NCBI GenBank assembly: GCA_947494995.1
Contig: CANLWY010000002.1
Location: 62,001 to 126,000, forward strand
DNA length: 64,000 bases
Reading direction: 5' to 3'
From: an uncultured Campylobacterales bacterium
Lineage (GTDB): Bacteria > Campylobacterota > Campylobacteria > Campylobacterales > Arcobacteraceae
Shown: positions 25,854 through 36,045 of the stretch, one piece after another
Position numbering within the stretch: the stretch's first letter is position 1
How the letters are laid out: every line of letters starts with the position of its first letter
The notes under the pieces: model-generated
Seen by the model: only the letters and a program-made list of their open reading frames with translations
Told to the model about the DNA's origin: nothing
Databases searched by the model: none
Made by a program: the position numbers and the translations under genes

Positions 25854-26345
25854 TTGAAAGTATTATATTTTGGGGGACAAAAATCTGGAAAGTCAACACT
25901 TGCTGAACAAAAAGCATTAGAGATAGCAAGTTCTAAACCATACTATATAGCTACATATGATAATAGTTTTGATGATACTGAGATGAAAGATAGAGTATTA
26001 AAACATCAAATACAAAGAGAAGATAGTTTTATTACTATAGAAGAGCCAAAAGATTTTATATCAAAAATAGAAAGTGGTAATACTTATTTAATAGATTGTG
26101 TTTCTATGTGGATATTAAACTCTTTAGAAAATGAGGAAGAAGAGTTATTAGAAGAGCTTGAAAAATTAAGAGATATAGAGGCAAACATTGTTTTTGTACT
26201 AAATGATGTAAATTCAGGAGTTATTCCTTTTGATAAAGAGTCACGAAAATTTGTTGATTTGACAGGTATTATTGGACAAAAACTAGCTTCACTTTGTGAT
26301 GAAGTTTATGAAGTGAAATTAGCTCTTCAAAATAGGTTAAAATAG
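25854..26345 (+). CDS. cobU: Adenosylcobinamide kinase/guanylyltransferase
   Basis: Bifunctional P-loop enzyme that phosphorylates adenosylcobinamide and adds GMP. The P-loop is GGQKSGKS (residues 7-14); IATYDNSFDDTEM and HQIQRE hold the nucleotide-binding and guanylylation region, with the expected His; DCVSMWILN is the later motif. At 163 residues it is slightly short. It starts with TTG at 25854, 4 bp after cobT, and ends directly against cobQ. Confidence 0.88.
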   Translation: MKVLYFGGQKSGKSTLAEQKALEIASSKPYYIATYDNSFDDTEMKDRVLKHQIQREDSFITIEEPKDFISKIESGNTYLIDCVSMWILNSLENEEEELLEELEKLRDIEANIVFVLNDVNSGVIPFDKESRKFVDLTGIIGQKLASLCDEVYEVKLALQNRLK

Positions 26346-27740
26346 ATGAAAAATATCTCTATCTTCGGTACAAGTAGTGATGCAGGAAAATCAACTATCA
26401 CTTTTGTTATTGCAAAAATACTGCAAGATTTAGGTGTAAAAGTTGCTCCTTTTAAAGCTCAAAATGTTTCAAACAACGCTTTTGTTTGCGATGATGGAAG
26501 TGAAATAGCAGTTGCTCAATATTTTCAAGCGGGTGTTTTAGGAGTTGAAACTTCATATCATCTTAATCCTGTACTTCTTAAATCAGGACGTGGAAACTCT
26601 GCTTCACTTATCGTAGAAGGAAAAGTTGCAACGAACAAAGATGTAAGAGAGTATTATCGAGATTTAGACTCGTTAAAACCTGCTGTAAAAAGATGTTTTG
26701 AATATCTTGACTCTAAATATGATTGTGTAGTTTGTGAAGGTGCAGGAAGTCCAGTGGAGCTTAATCTTATGGATAAAGATTTATCTAATATATTTATTGC
26801 AGATGAATATAATACAAAGATAATACTTGTTGCTGATATTGAAAAAGGTGGGGTTTTTGCTTCTATTTATGGGGTTTATCATCTTCTTCCAAAAAAATTA
26901 CGTAAAAATGTAATAGGGGTTATTGTAAATAAGTTTAGAGGAGATATGACTCTATTTGACGAAGGTGTTAGGATTATTGAAGAGGATTTTAACATTCCTG
27001 TTTTAGGAGTGTTGCCGTATATTCCTTTTAATCTTGGGTTTGAAGACTCTCAAAGCTTAAAAAACTATGTTCAAAATGCTAAAGAAAGCATATTAAAAGT
27101 AGGAGTGATTGCATATCCATATATGAGCAATTATAATGACTTTGAGCCTTTGATTGCTGATAAAAACATAGAATTAGAGTTTGTTGAAGCAAATATCTCT
27201 TTAGAAAAGTTTGATATGATAATTTTACCAGGTTCTAAACTTGTGATAAAAGATTTAAGATGGTTAAAAGAAGTAGGACTTTTTGATAGAGTTTTAAATT
27301 ATAAAAAACAGATTTTAGGTCTTTGTGGTGGCTATGAAATGATGTTTGAAGAGTTACAAGATAATGAACTAATCGAAAATGATGAAGAGACAATTGAAAA
27401 AGGTTTTAGTTTTATTGATGATGTGATTTGTTTTGAAAAAGATAAAACCCTAAAAAAAGGAAGTTATAATCTTTTTGCTTGTGAAATTGAAGGTTTTGAA
27501 ATACACCATGGGCAAAGTTCAAAATACCCTTTATCTTTTGAGAAGGAGAATATAAAAGGAACTTTTGTTCACGCAATATTTGACAACGACAATCTAAGAA
27601 ATAAAATCTTTTTAGAAGTAAATAAAAACTATAAAGAGTTTAATTTTTCTAAGCATAAACAAAATGAAATAGATGGGTTTATCTCAAACTTAAAAGATAG
27701 GCTTGATGTTAAAAAAATTATGGAGTCTATAAATGAATAA
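26346..27740 (+). CDS. cobQ: Adenosylcobyric acid synthase (glutamine-hydrolysing)
   Basis: Amidates four side chains of adenosylcobyrinic acid a,c-diamide. The N-terminal ATPase begins with GTSSDAGKST (8-17) and contains PFKAQNVSNNAFV; the glutaminase half has the nucleophile in LGLCGGYEMMF and the His in EIHHGQSSKYP. Length 464 is a little under the usual ~485. It begins the base after cobU and overlaps cobS by 8 bp. Its presence implies de novo corrin synthesis elsewhere in the genome. Confidence 0.92.
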   Translation: MKNISIFGTSSDAGKSTITFVIAKILQDLGVKVAPFKAQNVSNNAFVCDDGSEIAVAQYFQAGVLGVETSYHLNPVLLKSGRGNSASLIVEGKVATNKDVREYYRDLDSLKPAVKRCFEYLDSKYDCVVCEGAGSPVELNLMDKDLSNIFIADEYNTKIILVADIEKGGVFASIYGVYHLLPKKLRKNVIGVIVNKFRGDMTLFDEGVRIIEEDFNIPVLGVLPYIPFNLGFEDSQSLKNYVQNAKESILKVGVIAYPYMSNYNDFEPLIADKNIELEFVEANISLEKFDMIILPGSKLVIKDLRWLKEVGLFDRVLNYKKQILGLCGGYEMMFEELQDNELIENDEETIEKGFSFIDDVICFEKDKTLKKGSYNLFACEIEGFEIHHGQSSKYPLSFEKENIKGTFVHAIFDNDNLRNKIFLEVNKNYKEFNFSKHKQNEIDGFISNLKDRLDVKKIMESINE

Positions 27741-28479
27741 CTTCTATCTTGGATTAAAGTTTGCAATAAGTTATTTTACAATTTTTCCTGTAAAGTTTAA
27801 AGAGAGTGACGATTTATCAAAAAAAGAGATTTTAAGCTCTATGGTTTTATCTTTACCTATAAATGGTTTACTTTTAGGCTTAGCTACGATTTTAATATAC
27901 TTATTTTTAAATTCAATTTCTATTTTGGGTGCAATTATTGCATCTTGTCTTTATATGGTTTTATATGGCTTTATTCATACAGAAGCAATAGCAGATGTTG
28001 CAGATGCCATATATGCCAAACATGGTGGGAAAGATGCTTATGAGGTCATAAAAGAGCCTACTATTGGTGCTATGGGACTTTTGTATAGTATAGTTTTTGT
28101 TATTTTAAAAGTTTCTGCTTTATCTTATCTTTTTTACAATAATTTAATTTTAGAGTTTTTATCAATTTTGATTATTAGTAGAGTTTGTATTCAATTTATT
28201 ATCTATTTCTTTGAGTTTAAATCATCATTTCTAAGTTCTTTAAAAGACTCATTTTCTTTTAAGAGATTTTTATTATCTGTTTTTATTACTTCTATTTTTA
28301 TTGTTTTACTTACAGATTTTAGCTTTTTATTGATTTATCTATCTTCATTTTTAGTAGCTTTCTTAAGTGCAAAGTTTATTAGAAAAACTGTAGGTTTTCT
28401 AAATGGAGATGCTTTAGGAACTATCTTAGAGTTTACGGAATTAGTTTTAGCACTTATGGTTTGTTATTTATGGCTATAA
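27733..28479 (+). CDS. cobS: Cobalamin 5'-phosphate synthase
   Basis: Inner-membrane enzyme of 248 residues that joins adenosyl-GDP-cobinamide and alpha-ribazole phosphate. The signature region reads HTEAIADVADAIYAKHGGKD, keeping the D-x-x-D pair though the usual DGLAD is altered, followed by PTIGAMGLLY. About six helices fill the rest. It overlaps both cobQ and cobC, so the late pathway is coupled. Confidence 0.88.
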   Translation: MNNFYLGLKFAISYFTIFPVKFKESDDLSKKEILSSMVLSLPINGLLLGLATILIYLFLNSISILGAIIASCLYMVLYGFIHTEAIADVADAIYAKHGGKDAYEVIKEPTIGAMGLLYSIVFVILKVSALSYLFYNNLILEFLSILIISRVCIQFIIYFFEFKSSFLSSLKDSFSFKRFLLSVFITSIFIVLLTDFSFLLIYLSSFLVAFLSAKFIRKTVGFLNGDALGTILEFTELVLALMVCYLWL

Positions 28480-28979
28480 CACTTTTAAGACATGCTCCTT
28501 TAGCAAAAAAATATCAAAAACGTTTTGTAGGGCATAGTAATATAGATATCGATTTAACTTTAACAGATGTCTCTAAACTAGATGAAATCAAAAGTAGAAA
28601 ATATGATTTAATTTACTCTTCCGATTTAAAAAGATGTACTCAAACCTTGGATTTAATAGACTTTACATATCAAGCAGACAGTAGATTAAGAGAAGTAATG
28701 TTTAAAAAAGAGTTTGAGTTAAAAAACTTTGAAGAGATAGAAAAGCTTGATTGTTTTGATAATAAATATTTAGATTCAAAAGAGTCTTGGCATAAGTTTA
28801 TATGTGAAGAGAGTTTAAATAGTTTTGAAAGTAGAGCAATCTCTTTTTTAAACGATCTTCCAAAAAATAAAGAGACTCTAATCTGTTCCCATGGAGGTAT
28901 GATAAAAGTTATTTATGAACAACTTTTAAAAAAAGAGATTTATAAAGTCGATTATCTTGAATCAATAATTATAACTTAA
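28470..28979 (+). CDS. cobC: Alpha-ribazole phosphatase-like histidine phosphatase
   Basis: Removes the phosphate in the last step of nucleotide-loop assembly. The phospho-His is in ITLLRHAP at the N-terminus, SSDLKRCTQTL carries the second basic motif, and the second His is in ICSHGGMIKV. I chose the ATG at 28470 over an in-frame TTG at 28461; either way it overlaps cobS. It ends the B12 operon. Phosphoglycerate mutase relatives are common, so the B12 role rests on position. Confidence 0.85.
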   Translation: MAITLLRHAPLAKKYQKRFVGHSNIDIDLTLTDVSKLDEIKSRKYDLIYSSDLKRCTQTLDLIDFTYQADSRLREVMFKKEFELKNFEEIEKLDCFDNKYLDSKESWHKFICEESLNSFESRAISFLNDLPKNKETLICSHGGMIKVIYEQLLKKEIYKVDYLESIIIT

Positions 28980-29043
28980 ACTTATGAAATAAATATAAGT
29001 TTACTTAATGATATATTCAAGTTAAATTTATTATAATCCATTA

Positions 29044-29247
29044 TTATAATGGTTTGATAATAGATTTAACACTTTTTGGCAAGTGGGCAAAGACTATATT
29101 ACTATTTTTGATAAATTCACCTTTTTCATATATAGCTATATCTAAAGTCATATTTGACTTTTTAAAAGAGAGTAGTTTTATAGTTTGATTATTTTGTTCA
29201 TATGTGATATTCTTAGACTTTAAATCGATTATTGGTTTTTTAGCCAT
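29044..29247 (-). CDS. Small conserved-looking hypothetical protein, 67 residues
   Basis: Short soluble protein starting MAKKPIIDLKSK, with no Cys, signal peptide or membrane helix. The ribosome site AAGGAGAAGT is well placed before the ATG at 29247, which supports a real gene. It is divergent from the SLAC1-like transporter. I do not recognise the family; the alternating hydrophobic pattern suggests beta strands. Confidence 0.65.
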   Translation of the reverse strand: MAKKPIIDLKSKNITYEQNNQTIKLLSFKKSNMTLDIAIYEKGEFIKNSNIVFAHLPKSVKSIIKPL

Positions 29248-29301
29248 ACTTCTCCTTATATCAAGCCATTATAAGACAAGATTTCTTAAAGGATATAATA
29301 A

Positions 29302-30279
29302 ATGATAAATACAGAAGAGATTAAATCAATTCCATCAAATAGATTACAGTTTTTCCCTATTATGATGTTTGCTATTGTTATGGGGTTTTCAGGCTTAACT
29401 TTAGTTTTAAAAAAATTAAACGAAGTTTTGTTTTTCCCTCAATTTATAGCTTCATTTTTTAGTTTTGCTACAACAGTTATATTTTTTGTTATAGTTTATT
29501 TCTATTTTAAAAAGTTTGTTTTGTATAAAGAGGAAGTAAAAAAAGAGTTATCTCATCCAATAAGAATAAACTTTTTTGCTGCATCATCAATTTCTATGCT
29601 TCTTTTATCACTTATATATAAAAATTCAATTGTAGAATTGTCTAATATTTTCTTTATATTAGGTGCAAGTTTACATATTTTTTTAACATTTTATACTATG
29701 AAATTTTGGATAAATAATAATCTTGAGGTTCAACACTCAAACCCTGCTTGGTTTATTCCAATTGTTGGAAATCTGATTGTTCCAATTGCTGGTGCAGGTT
29801 TTGCAGGAGAAACTGTTTTATATTTCTTTTTTTCTATTGGTATTTTCTTTTGGATTATCCTTTTTGCAATAATTTTAAACAGAGTGATTTTTCATAAGCA
29901 GTTTGCTCCAAAATTTATGCCAACACTTTTTATATTGATTGCACCTCCAGCAATAGGGTTTTTAGCATATATAAAACTAGAAGGGCACCTAGACTTTTTT
30001 GCACATATTCTTTATAGTCTGGGACTTTTTTTTACAATCTTAGTTTTTACTATGTATAAAAATTATATAAATATCAAGTTTTTTATCTCTTGGTGGGCAT
30101 TTACCTTTCCTATGGCTGCAATTACTCTTGCAACACTTTTAATGTATGAGTTAACACATAATTTGATTTATGCTATGTTAGGTTATTTTCTAGCTTTAGT
30201 TACAGTTATAGTGGTTTATAAAGTTGCAAGGGAAACAATATTACATATGAGGAAAAAAGAGATATGTATTATGGAGTAG
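29302..30279 (+). CDS. TehA/SLAC1-type anion or dicarboxylate transporter
   Basis: Polytopic membrane protein of 325 residues with about ten helices, beginning RLQFFPIMMFAIVMGFSGLTL, the entry motif of the TDT family. NPAWFIPIVGNLIVP and FAPKFMPTLFILIAPPAIG are further family motifs. TDT proteins include the anion channel TehA and sulfite or malate exporters. With sulfur oxidation in this genome, sulfite export is one possibility, but position gives no support. AAAGGA precedes the ATG. Confidence 0.85.
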   Translation: MINTEEIKSIPSNRLQFFPIMMFAIVMGFSGLTLVLKKLNEVLFFPQFIASFFSFATTVIFFVIVYFYFKKFVLYKEEVKKELSHPIRINFFAASSISMLLLSLIYKNSIVELSNIFFILGASLHIFLTFYTMKFWINNNLEVQHSNPAWFIPIVGNLIVPIAGAGFAGETVLYFFFSIGIFFWIILFAIILNRVIFHKQFAPKFMPTLFILIAPPAIGFLAYIKLEGHLDFFAHILYSLGLFFTILVFTMYKNYINIKFFISWWAFTFPMAAITLATLLMYELTHNLIYAMLGYFLALVTVIVVYKVARETILHMRKKEICIME

Positions 30280-30284
30280 TTTTT

Positions 30285-30317
30285 AATTTAAATAAGAGGA
30301 GACCTCTTATTTAAATT
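30285..30317. terminator. Bidirectional terminator between transporter and chemoreceptor
   Basis: Perfect 15-bp arms (30285-30299 and 30303-30317) around an AGA loop, flanked by T-rich sequence on both outer sides. It separates two convergent genes and abuts the chemoreceptor stop codon. Confidence 0.8.
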
Positions 30318-32441
30318 TTAGCTTTCTCTAAACTTCTTTTGATTTACAGCTTCTAAAATTTTAGATGCAATTCCTGAAGTGTTTTTAGCTACTGCATGTG
30401 TTTGATTTGCAACAGAAGCATTACTTTGAGATTGTTGATCTAATCTATTTATTACGTCATTTATTTGTTCAATACTTGTTTTTTGCTCTTTTGAAGCTTC
30501 CGAAATATCAACAATAGCCTCAGTTGTTTTAGAGATATTTTCATTTAGTTTTTCATATCCTGAAATCATAGTATCAGCAATTTGTTTACCATTATCAGTT
30601 TTTAAAGTTGCATTTTCAACTAAATCTTTAATCTCTTTTGCAGCTTCAGCTGATCTTGCTGCTAAGTTTCTTACTTCTTGTGCAACAACAGCGAAGCCTT
30701 TTCCTGCTTCTCCTGCTGTAGCTGCTTCAACAGCAGCATTAAGAGAAAGGATATTTGTTTGAAATGCAATTTGATCAATTACGGTAATGGCTTCTGCAAT
30801 AGCTTGTGTTTGTTCATTGATTTCATCCATTGAAGTTACTGTAGAACTTGCTAATTTTTGACCTTCTTTAATTGAGTTAGATAATTCATTAGAGTGGTTT
30901 GACATCTCAGTTATTCTATTTGTATTGCTTACAACAGTACCTGTTATCTCTTCTAATGCGGCAGCTGTTTCTTCTAAAGATACTGCTGTTTCATTTGAAG
31001 ATTTATTTAAGATATCTACGTTTTCTAGTAGACTTTTTGAGCTATCTTCTAAAGCTAAACCATTTTCTTTGTTTTCTCGTAGCATTTGTGTGATGATTTC
31101 ACATAAATTGTTTAGTCCCTTTGATATATTTCCATTTGCATTTGGAATTGTTTCTACAAAATTTAAGTTTGAATACTCTTTTAGCTGAGATAAAATAGGG
31201 TTAATATCGTTATTAACATTATTACTAATTGTTTCAATCATTTCATTGATAATATCTTTTAGTTCATCTAGTGATTTTGTAGATGTTGAATTGTTAACTT
31301 TAACATCAAGTTTTCCTTCTTTTACTTGTGCAACTACATCTTTTACGTTATTGATTAAGTCTCTATCTTCATTGATGTTTTCAGAAATAGTTTCCATTTG
31401 AGTATTTATTACTTTTGCCATATTTCCAAATTCATCATTTGTATTTAGGTTGATTTTTTTAATATCATCTTCTTCACCTTTTAAGTATCTAAAGAAGAAG
31501 TCAAATCCACTTTGTAGCTCTTTTAATGGAGCAAGGATTTTTAATAATGAATAGAAAAGTATTCCTAAAATAATAACAAGTAAGACAATATATAAAACAG
31601 CTTCTTTAATTATATTATTGTTAATATCTTCAAATACTAACTCTTTATCAAGTTGTATTAAAACCTTCCAGTTAGTATTTTCTATTGTACTAAAAGAGAC
31701 AAGTTTTTCAAGGTTTTTATCTTTTATCTCTGAAAAACCTGCTTTATCACTGTTTTTTAACTGTGTAAAAAGAGTATCTTTTTTGTTAAGTAGCTTTTTA
31801 TCTTTATGAATGATTATTTCAGCTTTTTCATTTATTAGATATGCAAAACCTTTTTTATCAAGGTCTATATTTAAAATACTATTTACAATAGTATCAATAA
31901 AAATATCAGAACCAATAACACCAACTATTTTATTATTCTGTATAAGAGGTGTATAAACTGAAACTACAAGTTTCTTTGTTGAAACGTCAACATAAGGGTT
32001 TGATACTCCAGATTTCTTCTTTTTTATTGCATCTTTATACCATGGTCTTGTTCTTGCATCATAACCATCTTTTTCAATATTTAAGATTTGTTTATTAGAT
32101 AAGACAAGTGATCCATCCTTTTCAAACCCAACATATACATCAACAAACTTACCAGCCTTTGTACCTAGGGCAAGTTTTCTTAGCATTACATCATTTTGAG
32201 GATTAGCATCAACTTCTTTTAATTCGTCAGCTATTGCTTCAACAATATCTATTTTTGACTGTAGGTAGCTATTAATGAATTTTGAGCTTCCTTTTGCTAA
32301 ATTTAAACTACTTTGTTCTACAGAATTACTTTCTGTAATATAACTATTTCTTGTATTATAGACTCCTAATATACAGAACGATATAAATGTACTTATAAAG
32401 ATAAGTAATAATAATTTTCCTTTTATGCTTGAGGTATTCAT
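30318..32441 (-). CDS. Methyl-accepting chemotaxis protein with a dCache sensor
   Basis: Transmembrane chemoreceptor of 707 residues. A first helix (about 9-29), a large periplasmic dCache_1 domain (to about 280, with [11 protein letters not shown] and [13 protein letters not shown]), a second helix and a HAMP-like region lead to the signalling coiled coil with its hairpin tip [19 protein letters not shown]. No C-terminal CheR-binding pentapeptide is seen. dCache domains commonly bind amino acids or other small ligands. GGAGAC precedes the ATG. Confidence 0.92.
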   Translation of the reverse strand: MNTSSIKGKLLLLIFISTFISFCILGVYNTRNSYITESNSVEQSSLNLAKGSSKFINSYLQSKIDIVEAIADELKEVDANPQNDVMLRKLALGTKAGKFVDVYVGFEKDGSLVLSNKQILNIEKDGYDARTRPWYKDAIKKKKSGVSNPYVDVSTKKLVVSVYTPLIQNNKIVGVIGSDIFIDTIVNSILNIDLDKKGFAYLINEKAEIIIHKDKKLLNKKDTLFTQLKNSDKAGFSEIKDKNLEKLVSFSTIENTNWKVLIQLDKELVFEDINNNIIKEAVLYIVLLVIILGILFYSLLKILAPLKELQSGFDFFFRYLKGEEDDIKKINLNTNDEFGNMAKVINTQMETISENINEDRDLINNVKDVVAQVKEGKLDVKVNNSTSTKSLDELKDIINEMIETISNNVNNDINPILSQLKEYSNLNFVETIPNANGNISKGLNNLCEIITQMLRENKENGLALEDSSKSLLENVDILNKSSNETAVSLEETAAALEEITGTVVSNTNRITEMSNHSNELSNSIKEGQKLASSTVTSMDEINEQTQAIAEAITVIDQIAFQTNILSLNAAVEAATAGEAGKGFAVVAQEVRNLAARSAEAAKEIKDLVENATLKTDNGKQIADTMISGYEKLNENISKTTEAIVDISEASKEQKTSIEQINDVINRLDQQSQSNASVANQTHAVAKNTSGIASKILEAVNQKKFRES

Positions 32442-32588
32442 TTTGTCTCCTTCATCAAATCTCTACTAAAATAATAACATAAAAACCCCGAGAAATAAGA
32501 ATAAATAACGTTTTTTATTTATGGGATTATCTATTTTAAATTCATAAAGGGTTATAATGTTACTTTATTTAAGATATGAGGTATTATT

Positions 32589-33608
32589 ATGGAATATAGA
32601 TATATTGGAAAAAGTGGGCTTAGAGTAAGTCCTATTTGTATGGGAACAATGACTTTTGGTTCTACTACTTCAAAAGAAGAAGCCTTTAAAATACTTGATA
32701 AAGCTTATGATAGAGGAATAAACTTTTATGATACAGCAGAGATTTATCCTGTTCCTCCAAAAACAAAATATGAAGGTACAACTGAAAAGTGGGTAGGGGA
32801 ATGGCTTCAAACAAAACCAAGAGATTCAGTAATCCTTGCAACAAAAGTTTCAGGAGCTGCTTCTGGTTGGTTTGTCCCTTGTACAAGGCATGGATTAACT
32901 GCAATTGATTCTTTTCATATTAAAAGAGCTGTAGAAGGTAGTTTAAAAAGACTTAATACTGATTATATAGATCTTTATCAAATGCATTGGCCTGATACAG
33001 TTGTTCCTATAGAAGAGAGTATAAAAGCTTTTGATGCACTTGTAAAAGAGGGTAAAGTAAGATATATAGGGAGTTCAAATGATAGTGCATATGGACTTAC
33101 AAAAGCAAATGAAATTTCAAAATATGAAAAGTTGTCAAGATTTGAATCAATTCAAAATAATTTTTCACTTTTAAACCCTAGATTTCATGACGAATTAGCA
33201 AATGTTTGTAGAAGAGAGAATATTTCACTACTTCCATACTCTCCAATTGGTGGTGGTATGTTAAGTGGTAAGTACAATAGTGGATTATTTCCTGAAGGGT
33301 GTAGATTTACTGCATATAAAAATAATTCTAGTGCTAGAGTTAGAGCTATGACAGACAGGTTTGTAAATGAAAAAACTATTGAAGCTACAAAGAAGTATAT
33401 GATATTAGCTGAAGAGTATGGAGTTTCTTCTGTTACATTAGCAGTTGCATATTCAAAACATTTTGATTTTGTTGCTTCAACTATTATTGGTGCTAGAAAG
33501 TTTTCTCAACTTGAAGAATCCTTAGCAGCTTTTGATTTTAAAATTGATGATGAATTATTAAGTAGAATTGAAAAGATTCAAAAAGAGATTTTATACCCTA
33601 TGGGATAG
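32589..33608 (+). CDS. Aldo/keto reductase
   Basis: NAD(P)H-dependent oxidoreductase of 339 residues with the TIM-barrel AKR fold. The catalytic tetrad is visible: D48 and Y53 in FYDTAEIYP, K86 in LATKVSG and H133 in YQMHWPD. The length and the inserted PPKTKYEGTTE segment resemble the Tas subgroup. NADPH binding is expected near IIGARKFSQLEESL. It stands alone, converging with the GGDEF gene 4 bp away. Substrate unknown. Confidence 0.9.
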   Translation: MEYRYIGKSGLRVSPICMGTMTFGSTTSKEEAFKILDKAYDRGINFYDTAEIYPVPPKTKYEGTTEKWVGEWLQTKPRDSVILATKVSGAASGWFVPCTRHGLTAIDSFHIKRAVEGSLKRLNTDYIDLYQMHWPDTVVPIEESIKAFDALVKEGKVRYIGSSNDSAYGLTKANEISKYEKLSRFESIQNNFSLLNPRFHDELANVCRRENISLLPYSPIGGGMLSGKYNSGLFPEGCRFTAYKNNSSARVRAMTDRFVNEKTIEATKKYMILAEEYGVSSVTLAVAYSKHFDFVASTIIGARKFSQLEESLAAFDFKIDDELLSRIEKIQKEILYPMG

Positions 33609-33612
33609 AAGA

Positions 33613-34878
33613 TTAGATAAGTACAGGGGACAACTCTGTACCATCATCAAAAACTACTCTGTCTCTTCCTTCATCTTTTGCCTTCAAAAGTAAATTATCT
33701 ACTTCCCTTCTTGCTTCATCTATTGAGTTATAATTGTCTCTAAAAACCACACCTGCACTAAATTTTAAAACTATTTTATGCTCTTCATATTTGAAATGGT
33801 TTTTTTCTATAATCTTTTTTAGTCTATAAATATATTTTTTAATCTCATCTTTATTATTATAATTTATAAGAGCAAAAAACTCTTCTCCACCATATCTTGC
33901 AATAATATCTTCTTGCCTAGTAAGTTCAGATAAAAGGTTTGCAAAAGCTTTTAATACGAAATCTCCACATTCGTGACCATGTTTATCGTTTATTATCTTG
34001 AATTTATCTAAATCTAAAAAGATAATCGCATATTTAGTTTTAAATATAGAGTGTTTCTTTTCAAATTTTATTACTTCATCTTCTAATGATCTTCTATTTA
34101 ATATTCCTGTTAAGTAATCTTTTGATTTTTCTTCTTTTACTTGTATTAGTTCTTCTTGAAGTTTTTCAATAGTATTGTGAAGTTCATCGAATTTTTCTCT
34201 ATTTTTATCTAGTTCCTCATTGCTTTTTTTCATAGAGTTTTCAATATTAAAAAGAGAGTCCACTAAATTAGATTGTAAAATACCTATTTCTCTTTGAGAT
34301 GCATTAGATATATTTAGAGCTTGTAGTTCTTCTTTTATTTTTGTTATCTCTTCTAAAGAGTCAGAACTTTCAATTAATGTTTTGTCATATTGTTTACTAA
34401 GTAATGAGATTATTTTAATAATATCATCAGTTTTTTGTCTTAGTACCAATCTATCCGAATCAATTCTTTTATATGTAATCTCTTTTAGTTTCTTTATTGA
34501 GTCTCTTTGAAATAGTTTTTGAGGATCATCAGATATACTTTTTAAAAAGCTATTTACTTCTTTTTCTATATCGCAATTAACAGATGGTTTTAATATATCT
34601 TCTAATATAAATAATAGTTTTTTTAAGTCATCATTCGGGATTCTTCTAGATAAAAGTAGTGCGAGGTCATTAAAACTTTCAATTTGATAAAATGATTTTT
34701 GCTCATCATCTGTAATCTTTTCCAAAAGTTCATTAAAAAGATTTATTTCGTCAATTTCAGTATTTGTTATTTTTACTTGTTTTTTAAATTCTTTAAAATA
34801 ATTCTCTGGGGTAGAAAGATGTTTATTCTTCCTTAGCTCTGTTAAAACATCTTTTGTTATTTCTTTTATGATTTCCAC
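33613..34878 (-). CDS. Cytoplasmic GGDEF diguanylate cyclase with a long helical N-terminus
   Basis: Predicted cyclic di-GMP synthase of 421 residues with no membrane helix. Residues 1-140 are helical with no known domain, followed by a coiled coil (about 150-250) and a GGDEF domain from LTGILNRRSLEDE. The motif is GGEEF with an RQED inhibitory site upstream. The start is GTG at 34878. The N-terminal part may bind a partner protein. Input unknown. Confidence 0.87.
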   Translation of the reverse strand: MEIIKEITKDVLTELRKNKHLSTPENYFKEFKKQVKITNTEIDEINLFNELLEKITDDEQKSFYQIESFNDLALLLSRRIPNDDLKKLLFILEDILKPSVNCDIEKEVNSFLKSISDDPQKLFQRDSIKKLKEITYKRIDSDRLVLRQKTDDIIKIISLLSKQYDKTLIESSDSLEEITKIKEELQALNISNASQREIGILQSNLVDSLFNIENSMKKSNEELDKNREKFDELHNTIEKLQEELIQVKEEKSKDYLTGILNRRSLEDEVIKFEKKHSIFKTKYAIIFLDLDKFKIINDKHGHECGDFVLKAFANLLSELTRQEDIIARYGGEEFFALINYNNKDEIKKYIYRLKKIIEKNHFKYEEHKIVLKFSAGVVFRDNYNSIDEARREVDNLLLKAKDEGRDRVVFDDGTELSPVLI

Positions 34879-35152
34879 TTAAACGTCCCATTTGTGTATA
34901 TAAGTTATAAATATTATATAAAAAAAAGATAATAAATACAAGAAAATTTATTAATTTTTTTAATTATTTAAAAAAAAAGCCAAAGATAAAAAATTAAATT
35001 TATTATTTTATTTCTTTATTATAAATAATTGAAAAAATATAAATATTATGAAAGATATTATGAGGATTATTATATTAAATTAATTAAAATATGTAATTTG
35101 ATACTGTTGTAGAATATAAATTAAAGAGGCTTTGATGGAATGAAAAAAGAAT

Positions 35153-35611
35153 CTATTCTTTTAATTCTTTAATTACTTGTTTGACATCTTTTAAACAACA
35201 TTTTCCTGATGGATTATTGATTTCACAATCACACTTATCAGTATTCATTCTTGTTTTAATATCTTCAAGAGCATTTGTTTCTCCTGTTTTGGTAATTTGT
35301 TCATTCATTTTTTCTTTTGTCCAATTAAAACAGTAACAAATAGTAGAAGGATTAGTCCAGTCTTTTAATCCAACTTCTATATTTAATATATCTTGTTTAA
35401 TTGTTTCAAATCCTTTAAAATAAACTACTTTACAGTTAGAAGTTTTACAAAAATAGAAACCATTTAAAGACTTAAATTCCTTTTGATGTTTTTTCTTAAT
35501 TATACTAGATAGAGTAATTATAGATACATCTTTAGCTTTTTGTTTACAAACAGGACAAGTATCTTGTGTGAAAAATTTAGGACTGTAACAGTTGTCTTTT
35601 TTACTTTCCAT
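35153..35611 (-). CDS. CopZ-like [2Fe-2S]/zinc-binding metallochaperone protein
   Basis: Cys-rich soluble protein of 152 residues that resembles the N-terminal domain of Archaeoglobus CopZ. The first part has a zinc-type pair CPVCKQK (about 19-22) and a later CKTSNC; the second has a BFD-like set with CYC, CDC and CC (ICYCFNWTKE, DKCDCE, GKCCLKD). No HMA copper-binding domain follows. The CopZ N-domain is linked to copper reduction and delivery. No copper ATPase is beside it. It lies just before the ybgC-repeat region. Confidence 0.75.
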   Translation of the reverse strand: MESKKDNCYSPKFFTQDTCPVCKQKAKDVSIITLSSIIKKKHQKEFKSLNGFYFCKTSNCKVVYFKGFETIKQDILNIEVGLKDWTNPSTICYCFNWTKEKMNEQITKTGETNALEDIKTRMNTDKCDCEINNPSGKCCLKDVKQVIKELKE

Positions 35612-35772
35612 GATTTACTCTTTTCAATGGGATATATATAAATTGATAATTTCATCATTTTAACATTATTAAGTTTGAATATCTTTAGCATTTACAATTG
35701 TAATCTGTTTTTTACTTTTATCTTTTATAAAATAGTCTCTATAATAAAGAAACAAAATATTTATTATTGATA

Positions 35773-35858
35773 TATATGGGTATACAATATAAATCCTGAT
35801 ACAATTTAACATTCGATTTAAAGGGATTTATTGTAATGAGGGTAAGAGTTTATTATGA
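35773..35858 (+). repeat. Decayed copy A of the ybgC promoter and first codons
   Basis: Closely matches the sequence at 39054-39138: TATATGG, AATATAAATCCTGATA, AACATTCGAT, AAAGGGAT and an ATG at 35836. The frame reads MRVRVYYD, like the YbgC start, then stops after 15 codons. The -10 has changed to TACAAT. It marks the left edge of the patchwork region. Confidence 0.85.
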
Positions 35859-36045
35859 TTATATAATAGACTTAATTTTTTAACAAAACTACGAAAAATG
35901 GAGATGTTTGCACTTGTTTTCTTCAATTTTTAGCAAAAATCATTCAAACTCGAGGCATAGTTTGGGCATACTTTCATGACTTTATACGAATGTTTAGCAC
36001 CAAAATATAATAGTTGAATAAGTTATTCATACTTATATATGAATA

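Noticed and set aside
34879-35152. Possible gene in the AT-rich gap before the CopZ-like gene
   Set aside because: Only very short frames occur, the base composition is extreme, and no promoter-terminator pair defines a transcript.
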